From Hallella seregens ATCC 51272 (GTDB lineage: Bacteria > Bacteroidota > Bacteroidia > Bacteroidales > Bacteroidaceae): a stretch of DNA of 64,000 nt. Position 1 is the first letter of the stretch. Each line of letters starts with the position of its first letter. The stretch spans positions 110,030-174,029 of the forward strand of contig NZ_KI912452.1 in NCBI RefSeq assembly GCF_000518545.1, written 5' to 3'. This document shows, piece after piece, positions 1 through 8,806 of this stretch. Position numbers and translations under genes: made by a program. Below the pieces are notes generated by a model that made no database searches, was not told where the DNA came from, and worked only from the letters and a program-made list of their open reading frames with translations.

Positions 1-1
1 G

Positions 2-1315
2 AGCCGCTACGTGGGCGACTTCCTCTTTGGCATCGCCTTTCTCTTCTTCTCGCTGGTGTTGCTCAGCAACGCCGGCAAGGCGCTCGACCTGGAGCACAAC
101 CCTGCCGCCATCAGCTTCTTCTCGTCGTTCGACACGGGCAGCCACCTCACCATCCTGATTTTCCTGCTCATCGGCACCGTCATCACCTGCGTCGTGCAGA
201 GCTCGGCCGCCGTCATGGCCATCACCATCCTGCTCTGCTCCACGGGCGTGCTGCCCATCTATCTGGGCGTTGCACTGGTCATGGGCGAGAACATCGGCAC
301 CACCGCCACGGCCAATCTGGCGGCCCTCGGGGCCAACACCCAGGCCCGCCGCGCCGCCTTTGCCCATCTGCTGTTCAACGTGTTCGGCGTGGTGTGGGTC
401 ATGTTGTTGTTCTATCCTTTTGTGGGCATGGTGTGCCGGCTCGTGGGCTACGACCCCGATGCCACCACTTACACTGTGGCACAGCGGGCCGCCCTGCTGC
501 CCATCGTGCTGGCTGCGTTCCATACTTGTTTCAATGTAACCAACACGGCGGTGCTCATTTGGTTCATTCCGCAGATGGAAAAAGTGGTCTGCGCCATCAT
601 CAAGGGCAAGGAGAAGAGCGAGGACGACGACTTCCGTCTGCGCTTTATCCAGACCGGAATCATGAAGACCCCCGAGCTCTCGGTGTTCGAGGCCCAGAAA
701 GAGGTACAGAGTTTCGGTGAGCGCATGCAGCGCATGTTCGGTATGGTGTGCGAGCTGCTCGACGAGAAAGACAAGTCGAAAGCCGAAAAACTGGCCGCCC
801 GCATCGAGAAATATGAGAGCATTGCCGACAACATGGAGATTGAAATTGCCAAATACCTCGATTCCGTGAGCAATGCACACTTGAGCGACGAGACCAAAGG
901 CAAGATACGTTCCATGCTTCGCCAGATCACCGAGATAGAGAGCATCGGCGACGCCTGCAACAACATGGCCCACACGCTGGTGCGCAAAGGCGCCTACAAG
1001 GACGACTTCACGGCCAAGCTCTACGAGCAGGTGCGGCAGATGTTCAACCTCACCGACATGGCGCTTTCACAGATGGTGGTGTTGCTTACAGGCCATAAAG
1101 ACGAGCTGGACGTTGACCGATCGTTTGCCATTGAGAACGAAATCAACCGGCTGCGCAACCAGCTGCGTCAGCAGAACATCAACGATATTGACAACCACGA
1201 GTACAGCTACGCCATGGGTACGCTCTATATGGACCTCATTCAGGAGTGCGAGAAGCTGGGCGACTATGTGGTGAACGTGGTCGAGGCACGCATGGGCGTG
1301 CGTCAGGCCGGATAG
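2..1315 (+). CDS. Na/Pi cotransporter family protein, 5' truncated by window edge
   Basis: Sodium-dependent phosphate uptake protein of the inner membrane, of the NptA/YjbB type. The reading frame is open to the first base, so the true start lies upstream and the first Na/Pi transporter repeat is missing. What remains begins with hydrophobic helices carrying the family QSSAA motif (VVQSSAAVMA, about residue 65) and a GENIGTT turn. After about residue 200 comes a long helical, charged region that matches the PhoU-like C-terminal domain of this family. About 437 codons are visible, against roughly 560 residues for intact bacterial members. The family call is firm; phosphate as the substrate is inferred from the family. 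Confidence 0.9.
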   Translation, partial: SRYVGDFLFGIAFLFFSLVLLSNAGKALDLEHNPAAISFFSSFDTGSHLTILIFLLIGTVITCVVQSSAAVMAITILLCSTGVLPIYLGVALVMGENIGTTATANLAALGANTQARRAAFAHLLFNVFGVVWVMLLFYPFVGMVCRLVGYDPDATTYTVAQRAALLPIVLAAFHTCFNVTNTAVLIWFIPQMEKVVCAIIKGKEKSEDDDFRLRFIQTGIMKTPELSVFEAQKEVQSFGERMQRMFGMVCELLDEKDKSKAEKLAARIEKYESIADNMEIEIAKYLDSVSNAHLSDETKGKIRSMLRQITEIESIGDACNNMAHTLVRKGAYKDDFTAKLYEQVRQMFNLTDMALSQMVVLLTGHKDELDVDRSFAIENEINRLRNQLRQQNINDIDNHEYSYAMGTLYMDLIQECEKLGDYVVNVVEARMGVRQAG

Positions 1316-1353
1316 TCAAGACCTATTGTCAGAGAGAAAACAGACTGTGACTT

Positions 1354-2652
1354 ATGATTTGGAATGAGACGATGGAGTGCATGGACCGCGGCCAGCTGCG
1401 CGAAATCCAGAGCCGACGACTGCGGAAAATGGTGGATTATGTCTACCACAACACCCCCTTTTACCGCAAGAAGTTCCAGGAAACGGGGCTTCTTCCCGAG
1501 GACATTCGCGACATCGACGACATAGCGAAACTGCCTTTCACCGACAAGCTCGACCTGCGCGACAACTACCCCTTCGGGTTTGCCGCCGTGCCGATGAGCC
1601 AGATTGTGCGCATCCATGCCTCGTCGGGCACCACGGGCAAGCCCGTCGTGGCCCTTTACACACGCAACGATCTGGCCCAGTGGACGGAGTCGCTCTCGCG
1701 GGCCTTCACCTCATTCGGTGCCGACCGCAATGACATTTTCCAGATTTCCTACGGCTACGGCCTCTTCACTGGCGGCCTCGGGGCTCACTCGGGAGCCACC
1801 AATATCGGGGCCAGCGTTATTCCCATCTCCTCCGGCAACACGCAGAAACAGATCACGCTGATGCACGATTTTGGGGCCACGGCCCTCTGCTGCACACCCT
1901 CGTATGCCATGTTTCTGGGCGAGGCCATGAAGGAATCGCCTTGGGACAAGGACGATTTCAAGCTGCGCATCGGGGCTTTCGGCGCCGAGCCGTGGACGGA
2001 GAGCATGCGCCGGAAACTGCAGGACGCACTGGGCATCAAGGCTTACGACATCTACGGACTGAGCGAGATTGCAGGCCCCGGCGTGGGCTACGAGTGTGAG
2101 TGCCAGCACGGCACCCACCTGAACGAGGACTACTACTATCCCGAAATCGTGGATCCCGAGACGGGCCAGGCCCTGCCCGAGGGCACGGTGGGCGAGCTCT
2201 GTTTCACCCATCTCACCAAGGAGGGCATGCCGCTGCTGCGCTATCGCACCCACGACCTCACGGCGTTGCACTACGAGAAGTGTGCCTGCGGCCGCACCTT
2301 TGTGCGCATGGACCGCATCCTGGGACGCTGCGACGACATGCTTATCATCCGTGGCGTCAACGTGTTCCCCACGCAAATCGAGGCCGTCATCCTGAGCCTG
2401 ACGGAGTTTGAACCCCATTATCTGCTCACCGTCGACCGCGATAACAACACCGATACCACCGAACTCCGGGTCGAGGTGAAAGAGGAATACTTCAGCGACG
2501 AGATGGGGCAGATGGTGCGGTTGCAGAAGAAACTCGAGAACGAACTGCGCAGCGTCATCGGCCTGGGCTTCAAAGTGAGACTCGTAGAACCCAAGAGCAT
2601 CGAGCGAAGCACGGGCAAGGCGCGGCGCGTCATCGACAACAGAAAGATGTGA
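1354..2652 (+). CDS. paaK: Phenylacetate-CoA ligase
   Basis: Cytosolic adenylate-forming enzyme that activates phenylacetate or a related aryl acid to its CoA thioester using ATP. The 432-residue length is typical of PaaK. Visible motifs are the AMP-binding P-loop ASSGTTGKP (residues 89-97), the adenylate-contact motif YGLSE (about 234) and the C-terminal hinge region RILGRCDDMLIIRGVNVFP with the ligase C-terminal fold after it. A cysteine-rich CACG sits just before the hinge. In gut Bacteroidales this gene usually accompanies indolepyruvate ferredoxin oxidoreductase genes and an ACT-domain gene. The ACT gene follows here, 163 bases downstream, which supports a role in aromatic amino acid-derived acid metabolism (inference). 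Confidence 0.93.
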   Translation: MIWNETMECMDRGQLREIQSRRLRKMVDYVYHNTPFYRKKFQETGLLPEDIRDIDDIAKLPFTDKLDLRDNYPFGFAAVPMSQIVRIHASSGTTGKPVVALYTRNDLAQWTESLSRAFTSFGADRNDIFQISYGYGLFTGGLGAHSGATNIGASVIPISSGNTQKQITLMHDFGATALCCTPSYAMFLGEAMKESPWDKDDFKLRIGAFGAEPWTESMRRKLQDALGIKAYDIYGLSEIAGPGVGYECECQHGTHLNEDYYYPEIVDPETGQALPEGTVGELCFTHLTKEGMPLLRYRTHDLTALHYEKCACGRTFVRMDRILGRCDDMLIIRGVNVFPTQIEAVILSLTEFEPHYLLTVDRDNNTDTTELRVEVKEEYFSDEMGQMVRLQKKLENELRSVIGLGFKVRLVEPKSIERSTGKARRVIDNRKM

Positions 2653-2653
2653 T

Positions 2654-2685
2654 AATTCAAAATTCAGAATTCAAAATTCAAAATT
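2654..2685. repeat. Dispersed AATTCAAAATTC-type intergenic repeat, copy 1
   Basis: A 32-base AT-rich sequence built from the word AATTCAAA starts two bases after the paaK stop codon. It differs at a single base from a second copy at 23528-23559, which also follows a plus-strand stop codon. Function unknown. Confidence 0.8.
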
Positions 2686-2815
2686 TCCCAATACCGCTTC
2701 TCATCTTTCCCCATCCCAACATCGAGCTTTTTAGTCCCAGCTTTAGGATTTCCCAATCCCAACGATGAGATTTTTTAATCCGAAAGAAGAGGCATTTACA
2801 TTTAAAATTCACGTT

Positions 2816-3241
2816 ATGCTGGCAAAACAACTGTCTATATTTCTGGAGAACAAGTCGGGCCGTCTCACCGAAGTGACCGAGGTGCTGGGCCGTGCGGGGG
2901 TGAACCTCTCGGCCATGAGCATTGCCGACAACAGCGATTTCGGCATTCTGCGCTGCATTGTGTCCGAGCCGGACAAGGCCTACACCGTGCTCAAGGAGGC
3001 CGGATTCACGGTGAAGATAACCGACGTCATCGGGCTCACGGTGCCCAACACGCCCGGTGCGCTTGCCATCATCCTGCAATATCTGTCGGCCGCCGGCGTG
3101 TTCATCGAGTACCTCTACTCCTTTTCCAACGGCGACGGAGCCAACGTTATCATTCGTCCGAGCGACCTCGCGGCTTGCGAGCGCATCCTCTTGGAGAAGC
3201 GGGTAGACCTCATTGCCGCCAGCGACCTCTACCGCATGTAA
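2816..3241 (+). CDS. Tandem ACT-domain amino acid-binding protein
   Basis: Small cytosolic protein of 141 residues consisting of two ACT ligand-binding domains. The first starts with QLSIFLENKSGRLTEV (about residues 4-19) and the second with LTVPNTPGALAIIL (about 75-88). It has no catalytic domain, so a regulatory or amino acid-sensing role is likely. The ATG at 2816 was preferred to an in-frame ATG at 2765, because the extra 17 residues do not resemble the family and MLAKQLSIFLENK is the usual start. Its position after paaK matches the Bacteroidales arrangement in which an ACT protein accompanies phenylacetate-CoA ligase. Confidence 0.88.
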   Translation: MLAKQLSIFLENKSGRLTEVTEVLGRAGVNLSAMSIADNSDFGILRCIVSEPDKAYTVLKEAGFTVKITDVIGLTVPNTPGALAIILQYLSAAGVFIEYLYSFSNGDGANVIIRPSDLAACERILLEKRVDLIAASDLYRM

Positions 3242-3331
3242 GGCTGTGGCTGCAGGCAAGAGGGCCGAGGACGCACGTCCGAGGCTGCCCGCCCTGCGCC
3301 GAGTGCGGCCGATGCACTCCCAGAATGGCTG

Positions 3332-3350
3332 GTGTGGCCTTTTGCCACAC
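3332..3350. terminator. Possible hairpin between convergent genes
   Basis: A 7-bp stem (GTGTGGC / GCCACAC) around a 5-base loop lies in the 222-base gap between the convergent ACT-domain gene and nhaA. No clear T-run follows, so a terminator role is only suggested. Nothing else was recognised in this gap. Confidence 0.3.
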
Positions 3351-3463
3351 TGGGCAGGAGCCCTGCGAAGTGGTGCCTGAAGCCCTTGACTGCGGACAAG
3401 GGCACGGCGGTAGGGGAGGAGAAACCGTATTGCCGCCGAGCCTTGTCGGCTGTCCGGCAGGTG

Positions 3464-4805
3464 TCATGACTTCTTTTTCAGAAGGCGATAGCCAATGAAT
3501 CCACCCATGATGGAGGCGGCAAAGATGCCGACTTTGGCCTGAATGTAGTTGTCTGGATTGTCGAAAGCCAGCATGGTGACAAACATGGACATGGTGAATC
3601 CGATGGAGGTAAGGAAGCCCACTCCCGTGACGGTGCGCCAGCTCATGGAGCGGGAACGCTTGCCCAGCCCCGTCTTTTCGGTGAGCCACACCGTCAGGAC
3701 GATGCCCAGTGGCTTGCCCAACAGCAGTCCGCACAGCACTCCCGGTGCCACGTGGTTTGTGTTCAGCACGTGAATATTCATGTCCACAAACGACACTCCC
3801 GTGTTTGCAAGGGCAAAGACGGGCATGATAACGAAGAAAACCAAGGGGTGCAGGCTGTGCTCCAGACGCTGGAGCGGAGGCATGGCCTGCACGGAGTCGG
3901 CCTTGACGTGGGAGAGAATCTCAAGCTGTTCGGGCTCAAGCGTTCTCACGTCGTTGGGCCCTGACTGCTCAAATTGCCGCGTGAGCTTTTTCATGCGGGC
4001 TATGAATGCAGCCTCGGGGATGCGGGAGTCGGCAGGGATGACCATGGCTGCCAGAACGGCGGAGATGGTGGCATGGATGCCCGACATGAGGAAAGCCACC
4101 CAGACACCGCCTATTCCCAGAAGGCCGTAGAACCACACATTCTTCACCCCCAAGCCGGTTGCCGACGAACATGACGAGGAGGAAAGACAGCCCCACAACA
4201 AGGTTGCCGACCGAGATGTGCGAGGTGTAGAACAAGGCAATGACCACCACCGACCCCAAATCGTCCACGATGGCGAGCGTGGTGAGAAACACTTTCGCAG
4301 AGATGGGAACGCGGTTGCCCAGCATGTAGAGCACGGCCAGGGCAAACGCAATGTCGGTCGCCATGGGGATTTCCCAGCCGTGGGCCACGGGCGTTCCGAG
4401 GTTGAACAGCAGGTAGATGCCCGCAGACAGCAGCATGCCCATGACGGCAGCCGCCACCGGGAGGGTGACTTTGCGCAGGTCGCGCAGCTCGCCGCCGATG
4501 AACTCACGCTTCAGCTCGAGTCCCATGACGAAGAAAAACATCGACATCAAGCCGTTGTTGAACCAGTGTTCGATGCTGAAATTCAGAAAGGGCTGCCCGT
4601 CGAAGACAAAGCCGAAGTGGTGTTCCAGCAATTGCGCGTACTCCTCGTGCAGGGGAGAATAGGTCAGTATCAGGGCCAGCGCGACGAATAGGGCCAGTAC
4701 GATTCCGCTCGACTTCTCCCGTTGCAAAAACTGTAACGTCGGGATAATCATGCGGTTTTCTATATTCTTTTGGTATTGTTGTTTCAGCATCTTGTTGCAA
4801 ATCAT
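3464..4805 (-). pseudogene. nhaA: Na+/H+ antiporter NhaA, split by a one-base frameshift
   Basis: Inner-membrane sodium/proton antiporter. The N-terminal part (4805 down to about 4150) holds the family stretches FFFVMGLELKREF, ATDIAFALA and LAIVDDLG, the last including the paired aspartates of the ion site. The C-terminal part continues in another frame from LGVKNVWFYG through HPLVFFVIMPVFALANTGV to the end. The frames meet at a run of five C on the plus strand (4147-4151); with four C the protein reads continuously as VGNRLGVKNVW. All family features are intact on both sides, so the break is either a recent mutation or a homopolymer sequencing error. The ATG at 4805 has AGGAAG just upstream; 4790 and 4751 are alternatives. 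Confidence 0.88.
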
Positions 4806-5077
4806 TGAGCTTCCTATTCTTTCAGGGTGTCGAAAAACCGCATCCTTTGGTCAAGGCCCCTGTCTTTTCCATGGCCCAAGTCTGGTCGCCGTGGTGGTCT
4901 TTATGCTGTAAAATGGGTTGCATGATTCTTCTATAAGCATAAATGCCATACGATAAAGATTGTGGAAAAAGGTGAAAAACGGGGCGGCGTCAGTCGATTT
5001 GTACTGCGTTTGACAATTTTTCATGCTTTCTCGCCGCCTTTTCGGCCCGCGTTTGCAGCAGATTTGTTTTCAGAATA
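4806..5077. other. Intergenic region, no gene seen
   Basis: Gap between the divergent nhaA and DUF389 genes. No coding potential, tandem repeat or strong hairpin was recognised, and no clear TAnnTTTG box for nhaA was found. The DUF389 promoter lies immediately to its right. Confidence 0.5.
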
Positions 5078-5108
5078 TTGTTATTTTTCGGGAAATGTCG
5101 TATTTTTG
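5078..5108 (+). promoter_or_regulatory. Bacteroidetes-type promoter of the DUF389 gene
   Basis: TTG at 5078-5080, a 20-base spacer and TATTTTTG at 5101-5108 match the Bacteroidetes sigma-ABfr consensus (TTG, 19-21 bases, TAnnTTTG). Transcription should start near 5115, which rules out start codons upstream of that point. Confidence 0.75.
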
Positions 5109-5126
5109 CGGCAAATGAATCATGAT

Positions 5127-6473
5127 ATGGAACAGAACGAAAAAACACTGTGGCAGGTGGTGAAGGGATATTTCAACGCCCTGCCCGACAAGGAGAACGA
5201 GGAAGAGACGATAGCCCAAATCGACAGCGGCGTGGCTTTCCACGGGGCCAATCTCTGGGTGCTGGTGTTTGCCATCTTCATTGCTTCGCTGGGTCTCAAC
5301 GTCAATTCCACGGCCGTCATCATCGGCGCCATGCTCATTTCGCCGCTCATGGGCCCCATCATCGGCATGGGCTTGGCCGTGGGCGTCAGCGATTTGGAGT
5401 TGCTCAAACGGTCTATCAAGAGCTATTTGGTGGCTACACTCATCAGCGTACTCACGGCCACGCTCTACTTTCTCATCACTCCGCTCACCGAGGCGCAGTC
5501 GGAATTGCTGGCCCGCACCTCGCCCACGCTCTACGATGTACTGATTGCTCTCTGCGGCGGCGCTGCCGGCATTTTGGCCCTTTCAACCAAGGGCAAGGGC
5601 AATGTCATCCCCGGCGTGGCTATCGCCACGGCGCTCATGCCTCCCCTCTGCACGGCGGGCTATGGGCTGGCCGTGGGCCGTCCGGCCTATTTCTTCGGGG
5701 CGTTCTATCTGTTTTTCATCAACACCGTGTTCATTGCACTGGCCACTTTCGTGGGTGTGCGCATGCTGAGGTTCCGGCACAAGACGTTTGTCGACCCCGC
5801 CAAACTGGCCAAGGTGAACCGCTATATCGTCGGCATCGTGGTGCTGACGATGCTTCCCGCCACCTACATGACGGTGCAAATCATCCGCCAAAGCGTTCGC
5901 GAGAACGACACGCGGAAGTTTGTCAGGAACGAACTTTCATTCAAGGGCACGCAGATTATCTCGCAGAACCGCGACGAGAAGACCAAGACCTTGAACGTGG
6001 TTGCCGTGGGCCGGGTCATCACCCCCGAGGCCATCGCCCAGGCCCGCGGTCTGATGGACGAGTACCGGCTGGGTGGCTATCGGCTCAACGTCATCCAGGG
6101 GTCGCAGTCGGACAGTCTGTTGCTCAGCCGCGTGCTCAGCAATGCCACGACCGGCACGCAGGTGAGCAAGCAGAAATTGCTGGAGCAAGCCGAGCAAATT
6201 CATGCGCTGGAGACGCAGCTGGGCGACTATACGCAGTATGCCCATCTGGGCCTCGTGATCCGGGGAGAGCTTCGGGCGGTGTGCCCGGCGGCGGGAAGCG
6301 TCAGTCTGTCCCTGGTTACGGAGGCGCGTACCGACACCGCAGCCACCCGGCAGTATGTGCTGGCTGTGGTGGGGTGCCCGCGCGGACTAAACGCCACCGA
6401 CCGCCGCCGGCTGCATGACTGGCTGCAGGAGCGCACCAAGGCCGACAGTCTGCGGCTGCTGGTCGCCCAGTAG
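5127..6473 (+). CDS. DUF389 family multi-pass membrane protein
   Basis: Inner-membrane protein with about six hydrophobic helices in the first 250 residues, including the DUF389 signature stretches VNSTAVIIGAMLISPLMGPI and GNVIPGVAIATALMPPLC. The C-terminal 180 residues are soluble and rich in charged and helical sequence. The transport substrate of the family is not settled. The frame is open from 4962, but the promoter at 5078-5108 excludes that start; ATG at 5115 or 5127 (MEQNEKTLWQ) fits, and 5127 is used here. The gene stands alone, and a hairpin with a T-run at 6674-6714 would end its transcript. Confidence 0.85.
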   Translation: MEQNEKTLWQVVKGYFNALPDKENEEETIAQIDSGVAFHGANLWVLVFAIFIASLGLNVNSTAVIIGAMLISPLMGPIIGMGLAVGVSDLELLKRSIKSYLVATLISVLTATLYFLITPLTEAQSELLARTSPTLYDVLIALCGGAAGILALSTKGKGNVIPGVAIATALMPPLCTAGYGLAVGRPAYFFGAFYLFFINTVFIALATFVGVRMLRFRHKTFVDPAKLAKVNRYIVGIVVLTMLPATYMTVQIIRQSVRENDTRKFVRNELSFKGTQIISQNRDEKTKTLNVVAVGRVITPEAIAQARGLMDEYRLGGYRLNVIQGSQSDSLLLSRVLSNATTGTQVSKQKLLEQAEQIHALETQLGDYTQYAHLGLVIRGELRAVCPAAGSVSLSLVTEARTDTAATRQYVLAVVGCPRGLNATDRRRLHDWLQERTKADSLRLLVAQ

Positions 6474-6532
6474 CCGCGGGCGCATGGGCTGGCCGTCCTT
6501 TGCCCTCTCTCCGCGTTCCCTGCGCCCCTGCG

Positions 6533-6664
6533 CGAGCCCTCGCAAAACTTTCACACCGCAATCGCGCCGCGATGATACCGTTTTCGCGTGCCGACAACAC
6601 CGCAATCGCGTTGCGATTGCACCGTTCTCGTGCGGCCTTCACGGCGCAATCGCGGAGCCCCTGC
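6533..6664. repeat. Array of 22-base tandem repeats, locus 1
   Basis: Five contiguous units of exactly 22 bases run from 6555 to 6664 and a weaker one precedes them (6533-6554). Units at 6555, 6599 and 6643 share GCAATCGCG near their start. Those at 6577 and 6621 instead begin ACCGTT, so two unit types alternate. There are no spacers between units. A second array with the same period lies at 17979-18066. Confidence 0.75.
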
Positions 6665-6673
6665 AACGCAAAG

Positions 6674-6714
6674 GGGGAGGCAAGCGTCGTTGCAGCCGCT
6701 TGCCTCCCCTTTTT
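6674..6714 (+). terminator. Rho-independent terminator after DUF389 gene
   Basis: A 13-bp stem (GGGGAGGCAAGCG at 6674-6686 with CGCTTGCCTCCCC at 6697-6709) around a 10-base loop is followed by five T. The orientation serves the plus-strand DUF389 gene. The hairpin also lies just beyond the stop of the minus-strand thioredoxin gene and may act in both directions. Confidence 0.85.
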
Positions 6715-6735
6715 AGCTTGGGCCCCAAGGCCCTC

Positions 6736-8805
6736 CTACTTGTTGAAAAGCTCGGCGAGTTTCTCCTGAAGTGCCTCCTCTCGCAGGTCCTTGGCCACGA
6801 TGCGACCCTCGCTGTCCACGAGCACGTTGGCCGGAATGGCGCGCACGTTGTAGGCGGCGGCCCCGGCGCTCTCCCAGCCTTTCAGGTCGCTCATCTGCGG
6901 CCAAGGCATGCGCAGCTGCTTGATGGCCTTGAGCCAGGCGGCCCGATTGTTGTCGAGCGACACGCCGACGACCTCGAAACCTTTCTTGTGATACTTGGCG
7001 TAGGCCTTCGCCACATTGGGCATTTCGGCGCGGCAGGGGCCGCACCAGCTGGCCCAGAAGTCGATGAGCGTGTAGCGGTTGCGGCCTACATAGTCGGACA
7101 CTTTCACCGTCCGGCCGTCGGTTCCGCCCATGGCGATGTCGGTGTAGGGCTGTCCCACGGCCGTGGCCGCCGTGGCGGCGCGTGCGGCCATCAGCTCCTT
7201 GTAGACCGGATATTGCGGCTGCCGCTCGCCCATGAGCTTGAGCAGGGCCTCCTGTTCGTCGGTCGTCATGTCACCTTGATAGAAGCCGTAGAGCATGTCG
7301 CTCAGGGCCGAAGGCATGTGGTCGACGATGTATTGGCGGTGGAACAGCCGCTGCTGCGCCTGCAGCGAATCGAGCTGCGCCTGGGCTTGGCGGCGTGCAG
7401 CCTCGTCCTGCGTGGAGTCCTGCATGATGGCCCAGGGGTCATTCTGCCGTGCGGATAGGGTGCTGTCCTCGCGCTCGAACGCGTCCCAGAGCTGCTGGTT
7501 GGGGCCGCCCTCGACCATGTTGCGGGTGTTGTCGGCATAGACCTGCATGCGGGCGCGTCCCGGTTCGAGGATGAACGAGGCCATGCCTTTGGCTTCGCCT
7601 TGGTGGATGGGCACGATGTAGCGCAGCCGTGCACCCTCGGTGTTGCCCATGAAACAGAACTCACCGCCGAGCACCACGGCCGTGTCTTCGGGCACCATGG
7701 AGAAGAAACCCTGCATGGAACAGATGAACACCGAGTCGCCGTCGGCCGTGCTGTCGGCCGTTCCGGTGATGCAGTAGCGGCCTTGCCGCTCCAGGAGCAT
7801 GCGCTCCACGTTGGCGGGACTGTCTGGCGAGCCCACCACGCGGCCGTCGGGGGCCACGAGCAGATAGTAGGGCACGCCGTTGCCAATCTGCAGTTTGTCC
7901 GTCAGGTCGCGGTAACCGGCGGCTGTGGTGCAGTATTGCGGCCACGGTTCGGGATGTTTCTCCATGGCCTTGCGCCACGCCTCGTCCTTGGTGTCGATGG
8001 AAATGCCCAGCACGTTCAGGCTGTCGGCATGGCGTTCGCTCAACGTCTTCACCTCGGGCATGGCGTAAAGACAGATGCCGCACCAGCTGGCCCAGAAGTC
8101 GAGCAGCGTGTATTTGCCGTTGCGGGGCACGGCATCGGTGAGTTGCAGGGTGCGGCTGTCGGTGGTTTTCAGCTCCAGCGAGGCCAGCGGCGAGCCGATG
8201 GTGGTGCGTCGGGCGGCGGCGAGGCGCGTCTGGTATTGCCGGAATCCCTCGGGGTCGATGGTGTTGGGCTGGAGTGTTTGTGCCAGGTGGGCCACCTGCG
8301 CGTCGGTCAGGTTATAGGCGCGCTGCAGCAGCGTGTTGGCCAGCCACACCGCCACGGGCGACTGCGGCCGGCGGTCTATAAAGGCCCACACGGAGTCGCC
8401 GCGCGCGCCTCCCATGCGCTGCAGCTCGGCAAAGTCGGCCTGTACGGAGCCGCCCGTCACCGTGAGGTCGGGCGAAACGTTGTACGTGTCGTTGCCCACA
8501 TACACGTCCGTATAGGTCCACTTGATGGAATCAGTGGGCCACTTGTGCTTCTCCACCAGCCGCAGGTTGTTGGTGGTCAGCATGCCCACGTAGGGACGGT
8601 CCACTCGTCCCTTCAGTTTGAAGCGTCCGTTCTTTACCGTGCCGTGGGCCAGTTCTACGGAAAAGCTCGTATCGGTGGTGCACGAAAGCCCCACCTCGGT
8701 ACCGTCGGGCATGGCTACACGCCCGTTGACGACGAAGCCCTCTTTCTGGGCGCCCGCCGTGAGCGCGCACCCGAGAAGAGCCGTCAGGATGATTTTTTTC
8801 TTCAT
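6736..8805 (-). CDS. Secreted protein with two TlpA-like thioredoxin domains
   Basis: Probable periplasmic thiol-disulfide oxidoreductase of 689 residues. It has a Sec signal peptide (MKKKIILTALLGCALTAGA), an N-terminal DUF4369-like beta domain, a TlpA/AhpC-TSA domain with WCGIC near residue 240, a middle helical region, and a second TlpA domain with WCGPC near residue 588. Both carry the FWASWCG context, so both could be redox active. Two thioredoxin domains in one chain is less common than the single-domain DUF4369-TlpA protein of Bacteroidales. It is the last gene of a seven-gene minus-strand operon that begins with SusC; its start is one base from the stop of the preceding gene. Confidence 0.88.
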   Translation of the reverse strand: MKKKIILTALLGCALTAGAQKEGFVVNGRVAMPDGTEVGLSCTTDTSFSVELAHGTVKNGRFKLKGRVDRPYVGMLTTNNLRLVEKHKWPTDSIKWTYTDVYVGNDTYNVSPDLTVTGGSVQADFAELQRMGGARGDSVWAFIDRRPQSPVAVWLANTLLQRAYNLTDAQVAHLAQTLQPNTIDPEGFRQYQTRLAAARRTTIGSPLASLELKTTDSRTLQLTDAVPRNGKYTLLDFWASWCGICLYAMPEVKTLSERHADSLNVLGISIDTKDEAWRKAMEKHPEPWPQYCTTAAGYRDLTDKLQIGNGVPYYLLVAPDGRVVGSPDSPANVERMLLERQGRYCITGTADSTADGDSVFICSMQGFFSMVPEDTAVVLGGEFCFMGNTEGARLRYIVPIHQGEAKGMASFILEPGRARMQVYADNTRNMVEGGPNQQLWDAFEREDSTLSARQNDPWAIMQDSTQDEAARRQAQAQLDSLQAQQRLFHRQYIVDHMPSALSDMLYGFYQGDMTTDEQEALLKLMGERQPQYPVYKELMAARAATAATAVGQPYTDIAMGGTDGRTVKVSDYVGRNRYTLIDFWASWCGPCRAEMPNVAKAYAKYHKKGFEVVGVSLDNNRAAWLKAIKQLRMPWPQMSDLKGWESAGAAAYNVRAIPANVLVDSEGRIVAKDLREEALQEKLAELFNK

Positions 8806-8806
8806 A

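Noticed and set aside
4140..4160. Programmed frameshift in nhaA
   Set aside because: There is no classic slippery heptamer with a following pseudoknot, and NhaA is not known to use one; a mutation or sequencing error is simpler.
6533..6664. CRISPR array
   Set aside because: The 22-base units are contiguous with no unique spacers, and no cas genes are present.
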